Source: Rosa chinensis
Lineage: Eukaryota; Streptophyta; Magnoliopsida; Rosales; Rosaceae
DNA length: 64,000 nt
Direction of reading: 5' to 3'
Assembly: GCF_002994745.2 (NCBI RefSeq)
Contig: NC_037090.1
Location: 14,248,001 to 14,312,000, forward strand
In this document: piece after piece, positions 34,413-46,998 of the stretch
Layout: each line of letters begins with the position of its first letter
Numbering within the stretch: position 1 is the first letter of the stretch
Notes under the pieces: model-generated
Told to the model about the DNA's origin: nothing
Seen by the model: the letters and a program-made list of their open reading frames with translations, nothing else
Databases searched by the model: none
Position numbers and translations under genes: made by a program

Positions 34413-35297
34413 CTTCTTCACTCAGCCCTAATTACAAACAGCACCAATACAAGGTAAACCTATTTAATTTTCACAACCTCCCCATATTCTTTACTTTCCA
34501 CCTCTACTTTCTACCTTCAAACCCTAGAAATAACACCTTTAAGATGCAATTGTCTCTCTCCCACAACCCCTGTAACTTAGATTTGGGAGAGTCGATGAAG
34601 AATGAATGCTGAGACTCTCTCTCCTTTGGTCCTTTCTTTTTTTTCTTCCCCAATTTCTATCACCTTTTCTCTTCCTCAATATCTATTACGAAAAGAATTT
34701 CATATTTGAATTGCAAGAAGATCTTGTTCTTATCCCTGAAAACTATACCAGGAAATCATTAAGAGGGCTTTTGATATTCAAATTGGCTTGATGTTTTCTT
34801 TATCCAGGAAGATAAGTTTTGAAGGATAAGGACTTTGAAACGTTGAAGGAAAAAAAAAAACTCAAATGGGGTAGATTCCTTTCGCTCATATAATGATGAC
34901 TGCGATTTTGATTGAAATATATATGGAAAATGGCTAGAGAGCAAGGTAGATTGAGATTATCGTTACCTGAATGAAGTCCATGGACAGTTTCATTATGTGT
35001 ATCTTCGTCTCCCCTCTCTGTTCATGCCCAGAAAGTAGTTGATTGAGAAAGGCAAATAATCATATTCAATATTTCCATTAAGAAGATTGACAAGATAAGA
35101 TAAGAGAGAGAGTTCGGGCATAAGGTCTCATCTGATAGAGAAGTGAGAGTGGCGGATTGATGAGACATAAGAACGTAGAAGTGCAAAGGAAACCTGAGAG
35201 TTCAAGCCATTAGATGTAGATGTATACATGTGTTGTATTGTGATTAAAAGCTTAGGAGGGGAAGGTCTTCAGGAGAGGATCCGCTCACCGCTCACCA

Positions 35298-35318
35298 CCC
35301 CCCCCCCCCCCCCCCCCC
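35298..35318 (+). repeat. poly-C tract (21 C)
   Basis: An uninterrupted run of C at the right junction between the nested TIR element and the MITE. It may be a replication or assembly feature. Confidence 0.8.
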
Positions 35319-35431
35319 GAATTTTTTCTTCTTCTTTGCTTCAGGCATCCCAAATGTAAAAAAGAAACAAATTTCTTTTGTCGATATTTTCATCCGCAAA
35401 CCAAACGAGACCTTAGTGGAAGGGCCCTATA

Positions 35432-35460
35432 TGTTTGGCCTTACCGGGTAAGGCCAAACA
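35432..35460. repeat. perfect palindrome, 14-bp arms
   Basis: TGTTTGGCCTTACC and its exact reverse complement separated by one G, just outside the right TTA duplication of the split MITE. Function unknown. Confidence 0.85.
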
Positions 35461-36059
35461 CTAACTAATGGCAAGGCATTTCATGTTAGAAATTGACATG
35501 CTTTAAACTAACTTTCTTCCCTTAACTTGATCACAAGAGTTTATTTACACTTTATGTTCTGTAATGAATAGTTGTGTACCATTATAGGGTTTGCCTACTT
35601 CTAGAACCTCTATGTATTAGTGTATATATTATTCTCGTTGTTGGTTGGTTTCATTAATACAATGACCAGTTCTATTTGTTAAAAATAAAAATAAATAAAT
35701 AAATAAAGGAGTTTATTTGGGCACCTCCAACTCCAAGAGGGAATTTATATATTTCCAAGTGGGGGCAATTTCTTCACTTCACAATTATATCGAAAATTGC
35801 AAAATATATATATATATAATCAAATAAATATGGACTTTTGCAACGACAATTTCATTGGCAAAAGTGTGTCTATTTTTATATTTTATGGGCGACTTTTTTC
35901 TACAGAAATGTGTCTCTTTATTTTTTCATGAGAGCCCTTTTTTTACGAAATATTCGTCAATCAAAGATACATCATTTTTTATTTTATTTTTGTATGAAAA
36001 ACTTTATTTTTTGGATAAATGGGGGGTCCACCGACCCAAAAAGAAATAGAAAACAAAAA
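35461..36059. other. intergenic, nothing recognised
   Basis: AT-rich with an ATAA repeat (35687-35706) and a short TA repeat (about 35806-35817). No gene supported. Confidence 0.4.
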
Positions 36060-38100
36060 AAAAACAACACAATCTTACCTTAATCAATGGTTGTTACAAC
36101 TTTCCCGTATCTAAGAACCTCACACAAATCATCTAACATAAAACTAGTGATATGTGGAGGAGGTTGCTCAAAGTAGATGGCACCGAGCTCAGCAGATAAA
36201 TTGCATCTTGATAGTGCATCAACAACTGTATAAACTTTTCAAAACACATGGCTGATAATACATTCAGAAAAACCAGCCTAAAGGTGAAGACAATAATCAA
36301 TCACTGTCTTCAAAGGGTGCAGCTCATGCATCCACCGCATTATTCACCAAGTTAGCCAAGACCTTAGAATCACATTCCACAACCACTTTGTCCATGCCAA
36401 TATCAGGTGCCAGTTTTAATCCAAGAAGCATACCTCATGCCTCAGCTTCCAAAGCTTCACCATGCCCAAAATGAGCAACAAAACATTTATCCAATTTCCA
36501 AACTGATCTCTAATTACCCCTCCAGCTCCAATATTTCCATGAAGATTGGGTCTACCACCATCCAGATTCAGTTTGACCCATCCATTAGCAGGTTTCTGGC
36601 CATTTAAGAGCCACATAAGCTTGTTCATTCACTACATTCTTCTTTTCTTGGGGAAGAAACCATTTAGTAGCACGTTCAATGATGATTTTAGTTGGATTAA
36701 TAGGAAACCGGAATCCTTCTTCAAAGACATTTTTGTTCCTCTATTTCCAAATAGGGTCATCATGGGCCGGGCCGGGCCTAGTCAAAGTCAACAAAATTTA
36801 GGACCGGGTCGGGTCAGCCATCCAAATATGGCCAAATAGGGCCGAAATGGCCCTAAAAAGGCTTTAATTTGTTTAACAAAAAGAAATACATTATTCTTTT
36901 TTCCTTAAAATGTGGCTCCATGGTCATATATGCAATATAAGACTCATTGTTTTTTGTTGATCATATTTAATATATATATATATATATATATTGAGATTAA
37001 CTTATAAGTTATAACATTTATAAATATTAGTTAATGAGGTTATATTTAATTAACTATCTCTCTAAATCTCTAAATTAATTTTTATTTAACAAAGGAAACA
37101 AGAATTAAAGAAAATAAAGCTTAGGAAATCAATTACCAAAAAAGAGATAAGTTGTATGCTATAGAAAAAAGAGAAATTTATTTTTAAAATAGAAAAAATA
37201 GAAAATATTAGGGCTTAAACAGGCAAGCCTAGAGGGCCGGGCCGGGCTTGGCCCTAACGGGCTCAAACGGGTAGGGCCGAAGGGCCGGGCCGGGTTTCAA
37301 TTGCATGGCCCTTACCCTACCCTATTTGAGAAAGGGTCGGGCCGGCTCGCCCTACTGCAAGGGCTTAGGGCCGAAGGGCCAAATGATGACCTCTATTTCC
37401 AGATATACCAACATGTAAAAGTAAAGAGAACATTCCAGTTCATACCCTCATAACACTTCATAGAGCAGTGACCATTGGCAGCTAACTAGCCTGCCCAATC
37501 AAGCTGCATAGCGCTCTTGATCCTATTAGAACAGTTGAGATTCTGCCAAATTTCAGTAACTCTAGAACAATCTCTTAGCATATGAAGTAGAGATTCAGTA
37601 TGGACATGACAAATAGGGCATAAATCATCACTTGTAAACCTTCTTTTCATCCTTTCAGCATTAGTGAGGAGCTGCCCTGAACAATCAGCCACAAGAAATT
37701 TTTTAGCTTAGGGGGCATACACAATCTCCACAAGAACTTCCAACAAAAGTCAGCATTCTCCTCATCAAAAAGGGATAAATAAGCCGATTTTACTGTAAAA
37801 ATGCCGTTAGATGTTCCACTCCAGATAATCTAATCATCATCACCACCAGCAAAACCCACAGGCATACTCAATTTTATTAATAATATCTTCAAAAAAAAAT
37901 TGTTCCTGGAAACTAATATTCCATCCTCCATTGGTCCAGCTATCCCTGATATTAAAATCAATGTTCTCAGTAGTTCTAGACTTCTAGCGAGGTTAATCAA
38001 GGGACCATTCTCCATTCGTATCAAAAACTTTGTCATTGAATAAGTTATCAGTAACAATGTGTTGCCTTCTTTTATATAAACCGTTGTTGGGCTCCTTGGG
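36060..38100 (-). pseudogene. LINE-type remnant: zf-RVT and RNase H regions
   Basis: On the minus strand, KSAYLSLFD...WKFLWRL-MPPK (about 37700-37850) leads into LLTNAERMKRRF and DDLCPICHVHTESLLHMLRD (37486-37692), the reverse-transcriptase zinc-binding region of plant non-LTR elements. After an interrupting insert (36754-37390) comes GWVKLNLDGG...NIGAGGVIRDQFGNW (36416-36628), the N-terminal part of an RVT_3 RNase H domain. Frameshifts and stops are frequent, and the reverse transcriptase itself is missing, so it is a 5'-truncated dead copy. The alternative, a decayed host RNase H-like gene, is less likely given the zf-RVT part. Confidence 0.75.
36754..37390. mobile_element. GC-rich-ended element inserted in LINE remnant
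   Basis: 637 bp with inverted ends GGTCATCATGGGCC and, on the other strand, GGTCATCATTTGGCC, followed inside by many GGGCCGGGCC blocks on an AT-rich centre. The flanks CTCTATTTCCAAATA (36739-36753) and CTCTATTTCCAGATA (37391-37405) are 15-bp direct repeats with one mismatch, longer than a usual DNA-transposon duplication. A TA repeat lies at about 36970-36990. Confidence 0.65.
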
Positions 38101-38809
38101 TCGGGGTCGGCCCTTCTAAACTACAGATTCAGTGTGTCATGTAGGCTTATTTACCTCTTCGGCGAGTTTGAGACTTTGAGTTGTTGCCTAAACAAACAAC
38201 CTGGATCGTGCAGTATCTATAAAGAACCTATAGCACCAGTGAACCTGGATTTACTAAGGTACCCAAAATCTAAGATCCGCCAGAAAATCATACTCAAAGC
38301 CTTTATGGTACTAACTGTATTATACAATCTGTAAATTCTACTTTTTTGATAATAGTAACACAACCATTACCTCACTAAAAATTGAATCCTTAAACGTGTC
38401 CTTGTCGTTACAGTTTAGTGGGATGAGCGCTACCAAGTTATCAACCTAACTGCCATTAATGTGTAACTAAGGCATTTTTATTACATGAACTATGAAGTGG
38501 CTCGATTAATAACAATTAAAATAGAAAAAAAAAATTATGCTACTCTACTAATGAACTAAGGCAGCACCGGCAATAGGGAAAATTAAGCCAAAATATTTTC
38601 ACCCATTTCTATGTTTCCAGAAACGCACATAAATAAATAACTCGATCAAGCAGCAACTTTCAAAGAGATTCCATTCCACCAAAGTATTTGCAGCAGGCCA
38701 ATAAAAGTGGGCATCAGAATATCACTGCAACTTATTTGGTGTTTGACAAGTTTGTCAGATTAAAGATGGGGGTTCAACAGCTTGATCCCTGAGAGTGAAT
38801 TTGACAGAT
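38101..38809. other. intergenic, 3' flank of WRKY gene
   Basis: No gene recognised. The right part probably holds the WRKY 3' UTR. Confidence 0.45.
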
Positions 38810-41308
38810 TCATGGCTTTTCTTTACTTGTAGGGGGGGGCTGTGTATCCTTTTCTGATGATGCTCCTGGGTTTGCGGTCCTCAGCGGCATGTCATGGTTG
38901 TGCTTTCCCTCGTATGTTGTGATAAAGGCTTTCGGATCCTCTGAGACTCTTTCCACATGCTTACGCACACTGCATTTGACACTGGTGCATCTGTAGTAAC
39001 TTCTGCAATATACATAAAGCCACAGTGTTGAGCACAATCCATGGCTACAAGTAATATGCTAAACCTACTACCAAAGAGAATCTTGGGTCATATTGAACAT
39101 GTCACGAATGACTTGATGACTGTTAAGAGCAAGCATCTTTCAAACCATGTAGGATCGATATTGTCCCCAACTTAACCACATGGTGAAACTTTAAGAAATA
39201 TCTCATTTGACAAACCCAATGTTGGACAGTCATTTAACTGATGCCAAATAAATGGTATTTGATCCATAATTCTTAGCAAACCACATGATGACATGCATGC
39301 TCTAGAAAGAACCAAAAAACTCCCCCCTTAAGGAACCAAAATTCTCAGCACTCGAAGCACTTCTTAATCAATTAAATGAACAGTCTTAACCTAATCCAAA
39401 GGGTTCAATGCTTTGTAGAATTGTAGCTTATTCTGAAAAATAGTGTCTTGACTTCAAATTAAGCAAAGTACTTTGGCCAACACCTAAGAGAATTATCTTG
39501 ATAATAACCACAATACACCAACGTAATAGATAACAAAGAAGCCATTTCTAACCTGGGATATGGATTCCCCTTTACAACCTTCTGCCCATATTTCCTCCAG
39601 CGGAAGCCATCACCTGTAATCTCAGAATCTGCAGAACTCTGCACCACAACCCGAGGTTCTTGCATGACTTCCCCCGATATGCCTACTTCATTTGATTGAT
39701 TCTCACTTTTTCTGAAGGAGAAAGCAATTTACACAGATCAATGACATTAACCTTGACTGGAAAGAATGACAAGAAAGAACTTGCTCACTAAGCATGAAAG
39801 AATCAACATTTTCAAAAGCATATGTAATATGCTTTCCATATGATCAAGTTTATCAAGCAAGGAGAAGGGAAGAGGAAAGAAAATGGAAATAAATAAGCAT
39901 ATAACCAGAACCATGATAAGAAATGGTGTTACCTTCTCTTACTTCTAGGCTCATAATCCTCTGCTTCAACTCCCTTGCTTGCTTCCTCGCATTCTCCGCT
40001 GACTCCACAAGAATTATCAGGAGTTGCACCTCCAGCATTTAATGCTCCAGTTGCAAGTGGATCATAATGTACTATGGATTTGCTTTGATAAGAATGCAAA
40101 GGTACTCCAACTTCATTCTGATCCTCTACTCTACCTTCAGAACCTTCATTCTTTTCATTAAGATGACTATTCCATAACCGGGTGTTGTTATCTTGACCAG
40201 TTGCATCAGATGCAAATCCTGACCCTTGCGTCCCAGAGGAGCTGCGCTTTGGAGGCTGAGGCTTTGAGTGGTTGTGTTCTCCCTTGTATACAATCTCAGC
40301 AATCTGCCCATCCAAAGATCTCTCAACCTTCTTTTTCACAGGACAATTTGGATGTGTGCACTTGTAATAACTTCGCGGATAGTCACTTCCTTTGACTTGC
40401 TTTTGTCCATATTTTCTCCAATTATATCCATCATAAGAAGGCCTATCACTATTGGCTGCAGCTGGTATATTTTTTGCATCCTCTTCCATATTTTGTGGTA
40501 CTATCTTTACTGGTTCTGTACTCTGGCATGTCTCAGCACATGATGGACTTTTCTGGTAGAGGTTGGAGATAAGTTGGGTTTTAAAGCATTTTTCACGGTT
40601 TGGATGTAGAACCACTCCAACCCCAACTGATGATTGTGGTTGTTGCTGGCTAGTATTGAAGTTTCCCTGGTAAAAAAACAAAGGGTTATCTTCAGATTTT
40701 AGACAATTTCTAAGTCTATGTCTTTGCACATTTATTGAATAGACAATCATAGGTTCATAGGCAGATAGTTCTAAATGATAAGGAACACATTTATCTGGAA
40801 AAAGAGAGGACCATTTAAATTACAAATATGTAATAACTAGCTACTGACCAGATTAGCCAAGGCAGTAACAGTCGCCCTGGATACAACTTTTGCCAATGGT
40901 TTATATACCACAGTTGATTTATTATCTGATTTTGAAACCTTCTCTGCCGAATTACTAAGTGCAGCACCAGGGGTCTCTGCCTGAAATTTTGGATACCAAC
41001 AATCAGAAGGAGAAGACTTACCAACAATCAGCAGGAGAAGACTTTTATAGAAGGGAAGATAATTTGTCATTTAGTAAACTTAAGATTACCGGGGGAGAAA
41101 CCAATCCAACAACCGGATGAGTCGCTGTTGGCTTGAACCTTACAGTCTTTGGTCTGATGGCAGGAACAGCAGTTTCAGAAGATACATTAGAGGGTGATGC
41201 ATCGATAGCACCTGTGAGAAGCTCCGTGAATGACTTAAAGCTGGAACAAGTAGGCCTTGAAGCAACAGGTTTAGCTATCACTACCCGCTCTGCCTCCTTA
41301 ATGTCCAT
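38810..41308 (-). CDS. WRKY44: WRKY transcription factor group I, TTG2/WRKY44-like
   Basis: Five exons on the minus strand: 41090-41308, 40849-40980, 39933-40666, 39553-39711, 38810-39002; 478 aa. The N-terminal block [20 protein letters not shown] and the region [23 protein letters not shown] are the conserved parts of WRKY44 (TTG2). Two WRKY domains, each with WRKYGQK and a C-X4-C...H-X-H zinc site: the first ends in YKGEHNH, the second in YEGKHNH. The intron inside the second domain falls at the Pro-Arg site typical of WRKY genes. In Arabidopsis TTG2 acts in the nucleus on trichome and seed-coat mucilage and tannin development. I chose MDIKEAERV (41308) rather than the ATG three codons upstream by family similarity. 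The symbol is by homology. Confidence 0.93.
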
Positions 41309-43104
41309 TTCCAACAATTGTGTTATGCTCCAATACGTTACATTTGTATTATGCCTGGAATAATCGGTGTATCTCTCTCCCTAGAGCAACCAAAAGTTAC
41401 GCTGCGTGAAGCTTGATATGGATCGATAATTAACAGAAGCCTAAGGAGCTGCTATTGTCAATCTTGGGTCCAATTGAGCGAAGCACAACCTTCTTCAACC
41501 TGCAAATAGGAGTATTAGCATACACTAAATCACATTTCATAGATAAACTCACATTTTGGCTTATCAATCAAGATGAAGCAAACCTTAGGCAGCATTTGTA
41601 GAAAAAGAAGATGGTCTCAGAAAATATCATCAAAGTAATGCATTACATATTGCCATTATCTTAACAATTGTGTTCCTTAAATTGATGGAATATGGAATTC
41701 TTTCCATCAAAGTAATGAAATTACTGGTCAAGCTTGCATTCTAAATTCACTTCATAATCTTCAGAATGTTGAGACAACTCTAATCCTTTCTCTTCAAAAA
41801 TCATAACATTCAAACACATTTCAAAATTTCATTAATGAAAAGAACCGGCACTAAACTTGGAGCCTAATCTCTATAGTTTCTTCCTTTTCTTTCCGAGATA
41901 AAAATTGGAAAAAAGAAAGAAAAAAGAGCAACTTGCAAGAACACAGAACCAGAAAAGCAACAATTTTGTTTCTAACAGACTCTAATTAACCCGAAAAAGA
42001 AGGAACTGGTTCGAAGAGAACAACATAGCAAATGATTAAAAACAAAAACGTCATACAAATCCCAGAAATTACTCATATCAAAACCAGAGATTACTTACTT
42101 AATTAGTAAACCAAACAAAGAGAGAACTCTAACTAACCCGGAATGGCTTCAAGTTTGAGCTCACAAAGTCACAAATCTGTTGGGTCCACAAATCTAATAT
42201 GCAAAGCTCAGACCGCTCACCTTACCTCTGCATTACAAAACACCATCAACCCCATAAGAAACTAACATAAACACAAAACTAAAAAAACAAAACTCAAATT
42301 CCATGAATATGAATTAACCAAAGAAAACGTGCCATAAAACCAAGAGCTTTACCTCGGAGAATGGAGATGGAGAAAGAGAAACCTTAACCAGGTTTGAATA
42401 TGAACAAGGAGGAGCAAAAGGGCACGTCTTTTTTTTTTTTTTTTTTTTAAAAACCAAGTACGCACAGCTCAAGAGCAGAAACCAAAACAAAAACGAGTCG
42501 CTTTTGGCTGGTCTAATTGAGAGTTCCTCAGAGTTTGAACAGTACCCTTTTAATGGAGTTTTCCAAGGAGTTTTCTGCAAACCAAATTCTGAGGTAAAAG
42601 ACACAAGCAAAAGTTGCCAGGAAATGAAATAAAAATTGAAAATTGAGGGAACCCAACTATTTGCATTTACATAACCCTTTATTTTCTGTATTATAAAGTT
42701 TTCAGATTTCTCTTGGAATTTACCACTTTGCAACTAAGAAAAGTTGGAAAATTTGAGCAAACAATTGAAAAATGAAAAGTGGGTGTTATTTTGCTGGTCT
42801 CAAAAACTGGGATGAATGACTTGAACAATGAGCCCTGATGCTACGTCCAACTAACTGTCTCTCCATTTCTTTTGACTCTTCTGAACCTACAGCTACAGGT
42901 ATTCCCGAATTCAATACAGGAATTTATAAACCGGGGACCCTTACAGTGGCGCGTGTATTGCACTCGCGAGCTGTCAGCTACTACTTGGGAAACTGTCATA
43001 CGACATACGGCAAGTGGAGATTTGCTGCGTGTCAGTGCTCTATTTAAACTTTAGGTTTAAGTAGTAATTTGGGAAAGTTGATACTGTTTTTTATTGGACC
43101 ATTA
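41309..43104 (-). promoter_or_regulatory. WRKY44 5' UTR with likely introns, promoter
   Basis: A minus-strand acceptor-like TATTTGCAG/GTTGAAG near 41501 and donors at about 42356 (CCGAG/GTAAAG) and 42226 (CAGAG/GTAAGG) suggest at least one 5' UTR intron. A long T run (42429-42448) lies within the possible first exon or promoter. No other gene seen. Confidence 0.5.
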
Positions 43105-43366
43105 CAACAAATTCACTCGTTGGATCATCAGATCACCTATTATTTACTGTTTTTTATATATTATTTCACCATCTGGGTCACGAGTACAGTGTATTTCGTG
43201 TCCTGAGTCACCATGTACAGTGTTCTAGGTCACTATGGTGACCTGCACAGTGTATTTCTTGCCCTGAATCATGGGCACAATGTATTTAGTGACCCATAGA
43301 ATGAAAATATACACTAAAAATTAGTGAATAGTATGTGACCCGATGACCCAACGGGTGAACTTGCTC
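43105..43366. mobile_element. MITE related to the Harbinger element at 9127
   Basis: 262 bp. The right end, read on the minus strand, is GAGCAAGTTCACCCGTTGGG; the left end is the diverged CAACAAATTCACTCGTTGGA. TTA flanks it at 43102-43104 and 43367-43369. The right end equals the left end of the 9127-11877 element over its first 15 bases. The interior has repeated GTACAGTGTATTTCGTG-like blocks. Confidence 0.75.
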
Positions 43367-43369
43367 TTA

Positions 43370-44670
43370 GGGAGGAAATGTGATAGACAATTGCTATATA
43401 GGAATTATATTTGTCGATTAGAGATGATATGTCATGGTTAGATTCACTAGATTTTGCCTACATTTGAAGGGATGGGAATTGCGAAAAATGGTAGATGGGT
43501 TTGGGGGGTAGGAAAACGGAGGCAGAGATGGGATTAGGTGAGGCATGAATGGGTGTGAAGTTAGTGAAAAGTACTAAACTATTTTTTCCAAGAAAAAGAG
43601 AAAATATGGATGGTAGGTTTTAGTTTATTTTTTGAAATGACAACTAGGGTTTTTAATAGAACAATATCTCTATTCTATAAAGTGTCATCTAAAAAAAAAT
43701 CAAGGAAAGCAAGTACCGAAACACTAGGTACCGCACACGTGTTAATATTTGAATGAAAGAATGGAATTATCATAAATATAGCAAATTGACTAGTTTTAGA
43801 AAACGCATAATACTAAATTATTGACTTAAAATAAAATTTACAGTAATAAATTGACACTGTACCTTAGTCCTTAGATAGCAAATTAGTTATATAGAATTTT
43901 TTTTGTTTGTCAGAAGGGATGGAGAGTATCCAAGAGGAAAAGAAAGGGATGGGGGCTCAACCAGATTCATTCTATAAATTAACAAATAATGAAATAAAAG
44001 TGTTATATATATATATTTTAAAAGGGTTTAGAACTCAGCCTAATTGAGAGGTTCAGCCCCACGCTCATTATTATTTTTATTATTAATATAAGAGGGATGA
44101 TTGTACAAAAGTGTTATATTCAACCCCATGAATCCGTCATTGGAGCATGAACCATTTCGTTTCGCTTCGATCTTAGTTGGTGGAGTAGTTACTGAGCACT
44201 CAATAATTTTGGAGATAGGGGCACTTATGAGTTATGGTTATCATTATATTTTCTGGGACTGGGAGATGCTTATGATTTCCATATCCAAAATTGATCGAGC
44301 AGTGACCACACAGAACCGTCCAATTGATAAAATTACCTTTTCAGGGACAAAAAGTTTCCATCTTTACAACCATAATTTCATCAAGGAGACTAACATTGAC
44401 CTGCCAATGATGTACATGCATGTGACTACTCGGCCTCTATATATAGTACAAAGGGAAAGCGTCGCATTATTCATATAATACAACTCTATGTTCATCCAAG
44501 AATTAAAAGGATTCATGAAGCTTTCCCCACCTCATATACAATGTTTGTTTTAACTTATCAATAATACAACCCTTGGTATCCGAGATGAGAAAAATGTAAT
44601 CATAGGCCCTTAATAGAACAAATTGTTGAAATTAAGTTTTGTTGGGACTTGGGGGCAGATTTGGAAAATG
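43370..44670. other. intergenic, one unrecognised 125-codon ORF
   Basis: 44101-44478 (+) is an open frame without a domain I recognise, and nothing suggests splicing or a promoter. The rest is AT-rich. Confidence 0.35.
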
Positions 44671-44727
44671 AACATTAGGCTCTATCTTTTTTTTTTATAG
44701 AATAAAAAAAAAAAGATAGAGCCTATG
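44671..44727. repeat. near-perfect hairpin, about 25-bp arms
   Basis: ACATTAGGCTCTATC(T)n and its reverse complement A(n)GATAGAGCCTATGT flank a short ATAGAAT loop. One extra T is unpaired. Possibly a very small MITE. Confidence 0.7.
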
Positions 44728-46223
44728 TTTATTTTATCTTTATTTTGAGATCGATTATGAATCTTGATTTGATGAGAGTGAAACAACTATAGATGGAAAA
44801 TTTATTCGCATTTTCTCAAAGTCTTAACACAAAAAATTGAAGGCTAAACAATGTCAAACAGATTTGCACTACCCCTTTACGCAATCAAACACCTATGGTG
44901 TATCTCAACTTTTAGTTGCCTAAAATTTGGTTAATCTTAAACTATATTAATAGTTTGGTAATGCTTTTTTCGTTTTTATTTTTTTAAAAGGTGTTGGTGT
45001 CATGTCTCCTCCTATATGTTCTCTTTTTTATTTAATAATTTTTCTTTATTCCATTAGAAAATGTAAATCATACTATCATTCTAAAAAAAAAAAAAATGTA
45101 GTCATACTATTGAAAAGGGGGTTAATCAAAATGATGAAAATATAGTTAAATTAAGCTACGTTAAAAAACATATTGCCTATCCGATTCGACAATTGATTAT
45201 GGTATGCATTGAGATTTGAAGTTACGTCACCTAATGAGTAAACAAATACCTATTACAAATTGTAAGCTACTCAAGTTTCACTTCATTAGAATCATCATCA
45301 TTATTTTTTGTCCAATATATCTATGTACTAAACAAACTGGCATAAAATACGGGGATGCGATCATTCTAACAATAAATCTCTATCAGAATAATTATAGTTT
45401 GAAGTCAAACATGCATGAGAAAGTGAAAACGAATGAATGATTTCTCGGGAAGTCCTCATGTTGTACCAAACTATACTTGCAGAAGAAGTAAAAAAATGGA
45501 AAAATCTAATGGATCTAGATTTGTTGAGCTGGACACTGTAATAAACCAGGTGACTTACTGCTGAAGAGAGAAACCTAGACCTATTGGTTGTAACAAACTT
45601 TGGAGGGTATGACTTGTTTAACTTAACTTTCATGTATAAATGCCAAGAGAAAAGAATATATTGGGTACATACATTTATTTTTAATTTTTAATAATTGGTT
45701 ACCAATATTGGGAAGTACATTAGTTGTATAAACAGACCTTTTTTGAGTAGTAGTAGTACTACTGTAGTAGGGCTTTGGAAAATTGAATACAACCAACTGC
45801 CAAGTAGCATAGTTTGTAGGGTTTTTGGGAGATCCCAAACTTTGTCATGTAGCAATATAAACAGAGACCTTTTTTGAGGGTTTGGACTTTGGAAAGTTAG
45901 TTGGGGAGGGACACATGGGGGATGGACTGATGTGGTTCTCCTCTTCCCCTATTCCACTTGTATAGATAGAAAACTAAAATTCGTTCAAAGACTGGTAGTT
46001 GTGAAATGCACTGCACGTGCCAGTAGACTAGTTGTGGAGTTTTGGTGCCAAATCTTGTGGCTTTGTTCCTTGATTATTTCTCTATTTTTACATTACTGTT
46101 TTTCATTTCCAATAGTGACCTCAAAGGTGATTACAAATTTCTTTGCTGGAATATCTATGTCAGATAGTTGACATTTAGCGGTATTCAGTTCTACATGATG
46201 CTGCATTATGCCAACACTGTATG
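44728..46223. other. intergenic, nothing recognised
   Basis: AT-rich sequence with short chance ORFs. No coding or RNA feature supported. Confidence 0.4.
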
Positions 46224-46408
46224 TTAAATCTAGGGATTTTGTCCATTTACCCTATTTTTAGGGATTTTTTTCCCACTTACCGTATTAAGTTTTTTTAATT
46301 CTCTTTTACCCAATACATTCTAAGGGAGTCTTCCCTAATACCCCATTAAGATTTTTTTTTTTTTAAAATTTTTTTTAATACAATTTTACCCCTCACCCCT
46401 TTGTTACT

Positions 46409-46410
<2 letters not shown>

Positions 46411-46440
<30 letters not shown>
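46411..46440 (+). repeat. (GA)15 microsatellite
   Basis: Fifteen uninterrupted GA units inside the Pack-MULE-like element. Confidence 0.95.
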
Positions 46441-46443
<3 letters not shown>

Positions 46444-46617
46444 GAAGAGAGAGAAACTATTGGAGACTTCGCCGGAGCCCGTCACCGGCCTCCAGAATCC
46501 GGTCACCGGTAGCCGGATTCCGGCCAACTTTCACCAGAATCCGGCCAACTTTCGCCGGAATCCGGTCACCGGCTGCCGCCCACCGAAATTTGCTGAAAAT
46601 GAATAGATTTTTTTGCC

Positions 46618-46992
46618 CCAATAGACGTCTATTGCCCCCTAATAGACGACTATCAGCCATGTATTGCCCCCCCCAATAGACGACTATCAGTCATGTATTG
46701 CCCCCCAATAGACGTTTATTGCCCCCTAATAGACGTTTTGATTACCGAAATGAGAACTAATCTCCCTAAATTTAGACAAATAAATTTTGATTAAAGAAAA
46801 AAATGAGAAGATTACGTCAATTTAAAACGTCTATTGCCCCCAATAGACGTTTCAGTTACCAAAATGAGAACTAATCTTCCTAAAATTAGACAAATAAAAC
46901 TTTGATTAAAGAAAAAAAGAAGGGATTGCATCAATTTAAAAACGTTTATTGCCCTCCAATAGACATCTATTGCCCCCCAATAGACATCTATT
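46618..46992. repeat. palindromic AATAGACGTCTATT repeat zone
   Basis: AATAGACGTCTATTGCCCC and variants (AATAGACGACTAT, AATAGACATCTATT, AATAGACGTTTATTGCC) occur about ten times. An 85-90 bp block (ACGTTT...GAGAACTAATC...TTTGATTAAAGAAAAAAA) is present twice. AATAGACGTCTATT is itself a perfect palindrome. Confidence 0.8.
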
Positions 46993-46998
46993 ATAGGA

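Larger units (their letters stand above)
32157..35290. mobile_element. element with about 85-bp terminal inverted repeats, nested in MITE
   Basis: The left arm (ATCCTCTCCTAAG-ACCTTCTCCTCCTAA ... ATCTAATGG, 32163-32253) matches the reverse complement of the right arm (about 35200-35285). Without the nested solo LTR it would be roughly 1 kb. No coding sequence and no target duplication read with confidence, so the superfamily is open. The exact ends are uncertain by about 10-15 bp. Confidence 0.55.
31855..35412. mobile_element. Tourist-like MITE split by a later insertion
   Basis: Left end CGCCTCGTTTGGTCAGCGG (31855-) and right end, on the minus strand, GGTCTCGTTTGGTTTGCGG (to 35412). TTA flanks both sides (31852-31854, 35413-35415). 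The left part (to about 32155) aligns with the minus strand of the MITE at 4579-4920, and the right part (about 35320-35412) aligns with its other end. The intervening 3.1 kb is a separate insertion, so these are two halves of one element. Confidence 0.75.

Noticed and set aside
44101..44478. 125-codon open frame (+)
   Set aside because: No recognisable domain, no promoter or splice context, and AT-rich neutral-looking codons; treated as a chance ORF.
44671..44727. Hairpin as a microRNA gene
   Set aside because: The arms are mostly T/A runs, the loop is only a few bases and there is no known miRNA sequence; a tiny MITE or slippage product is more likely.
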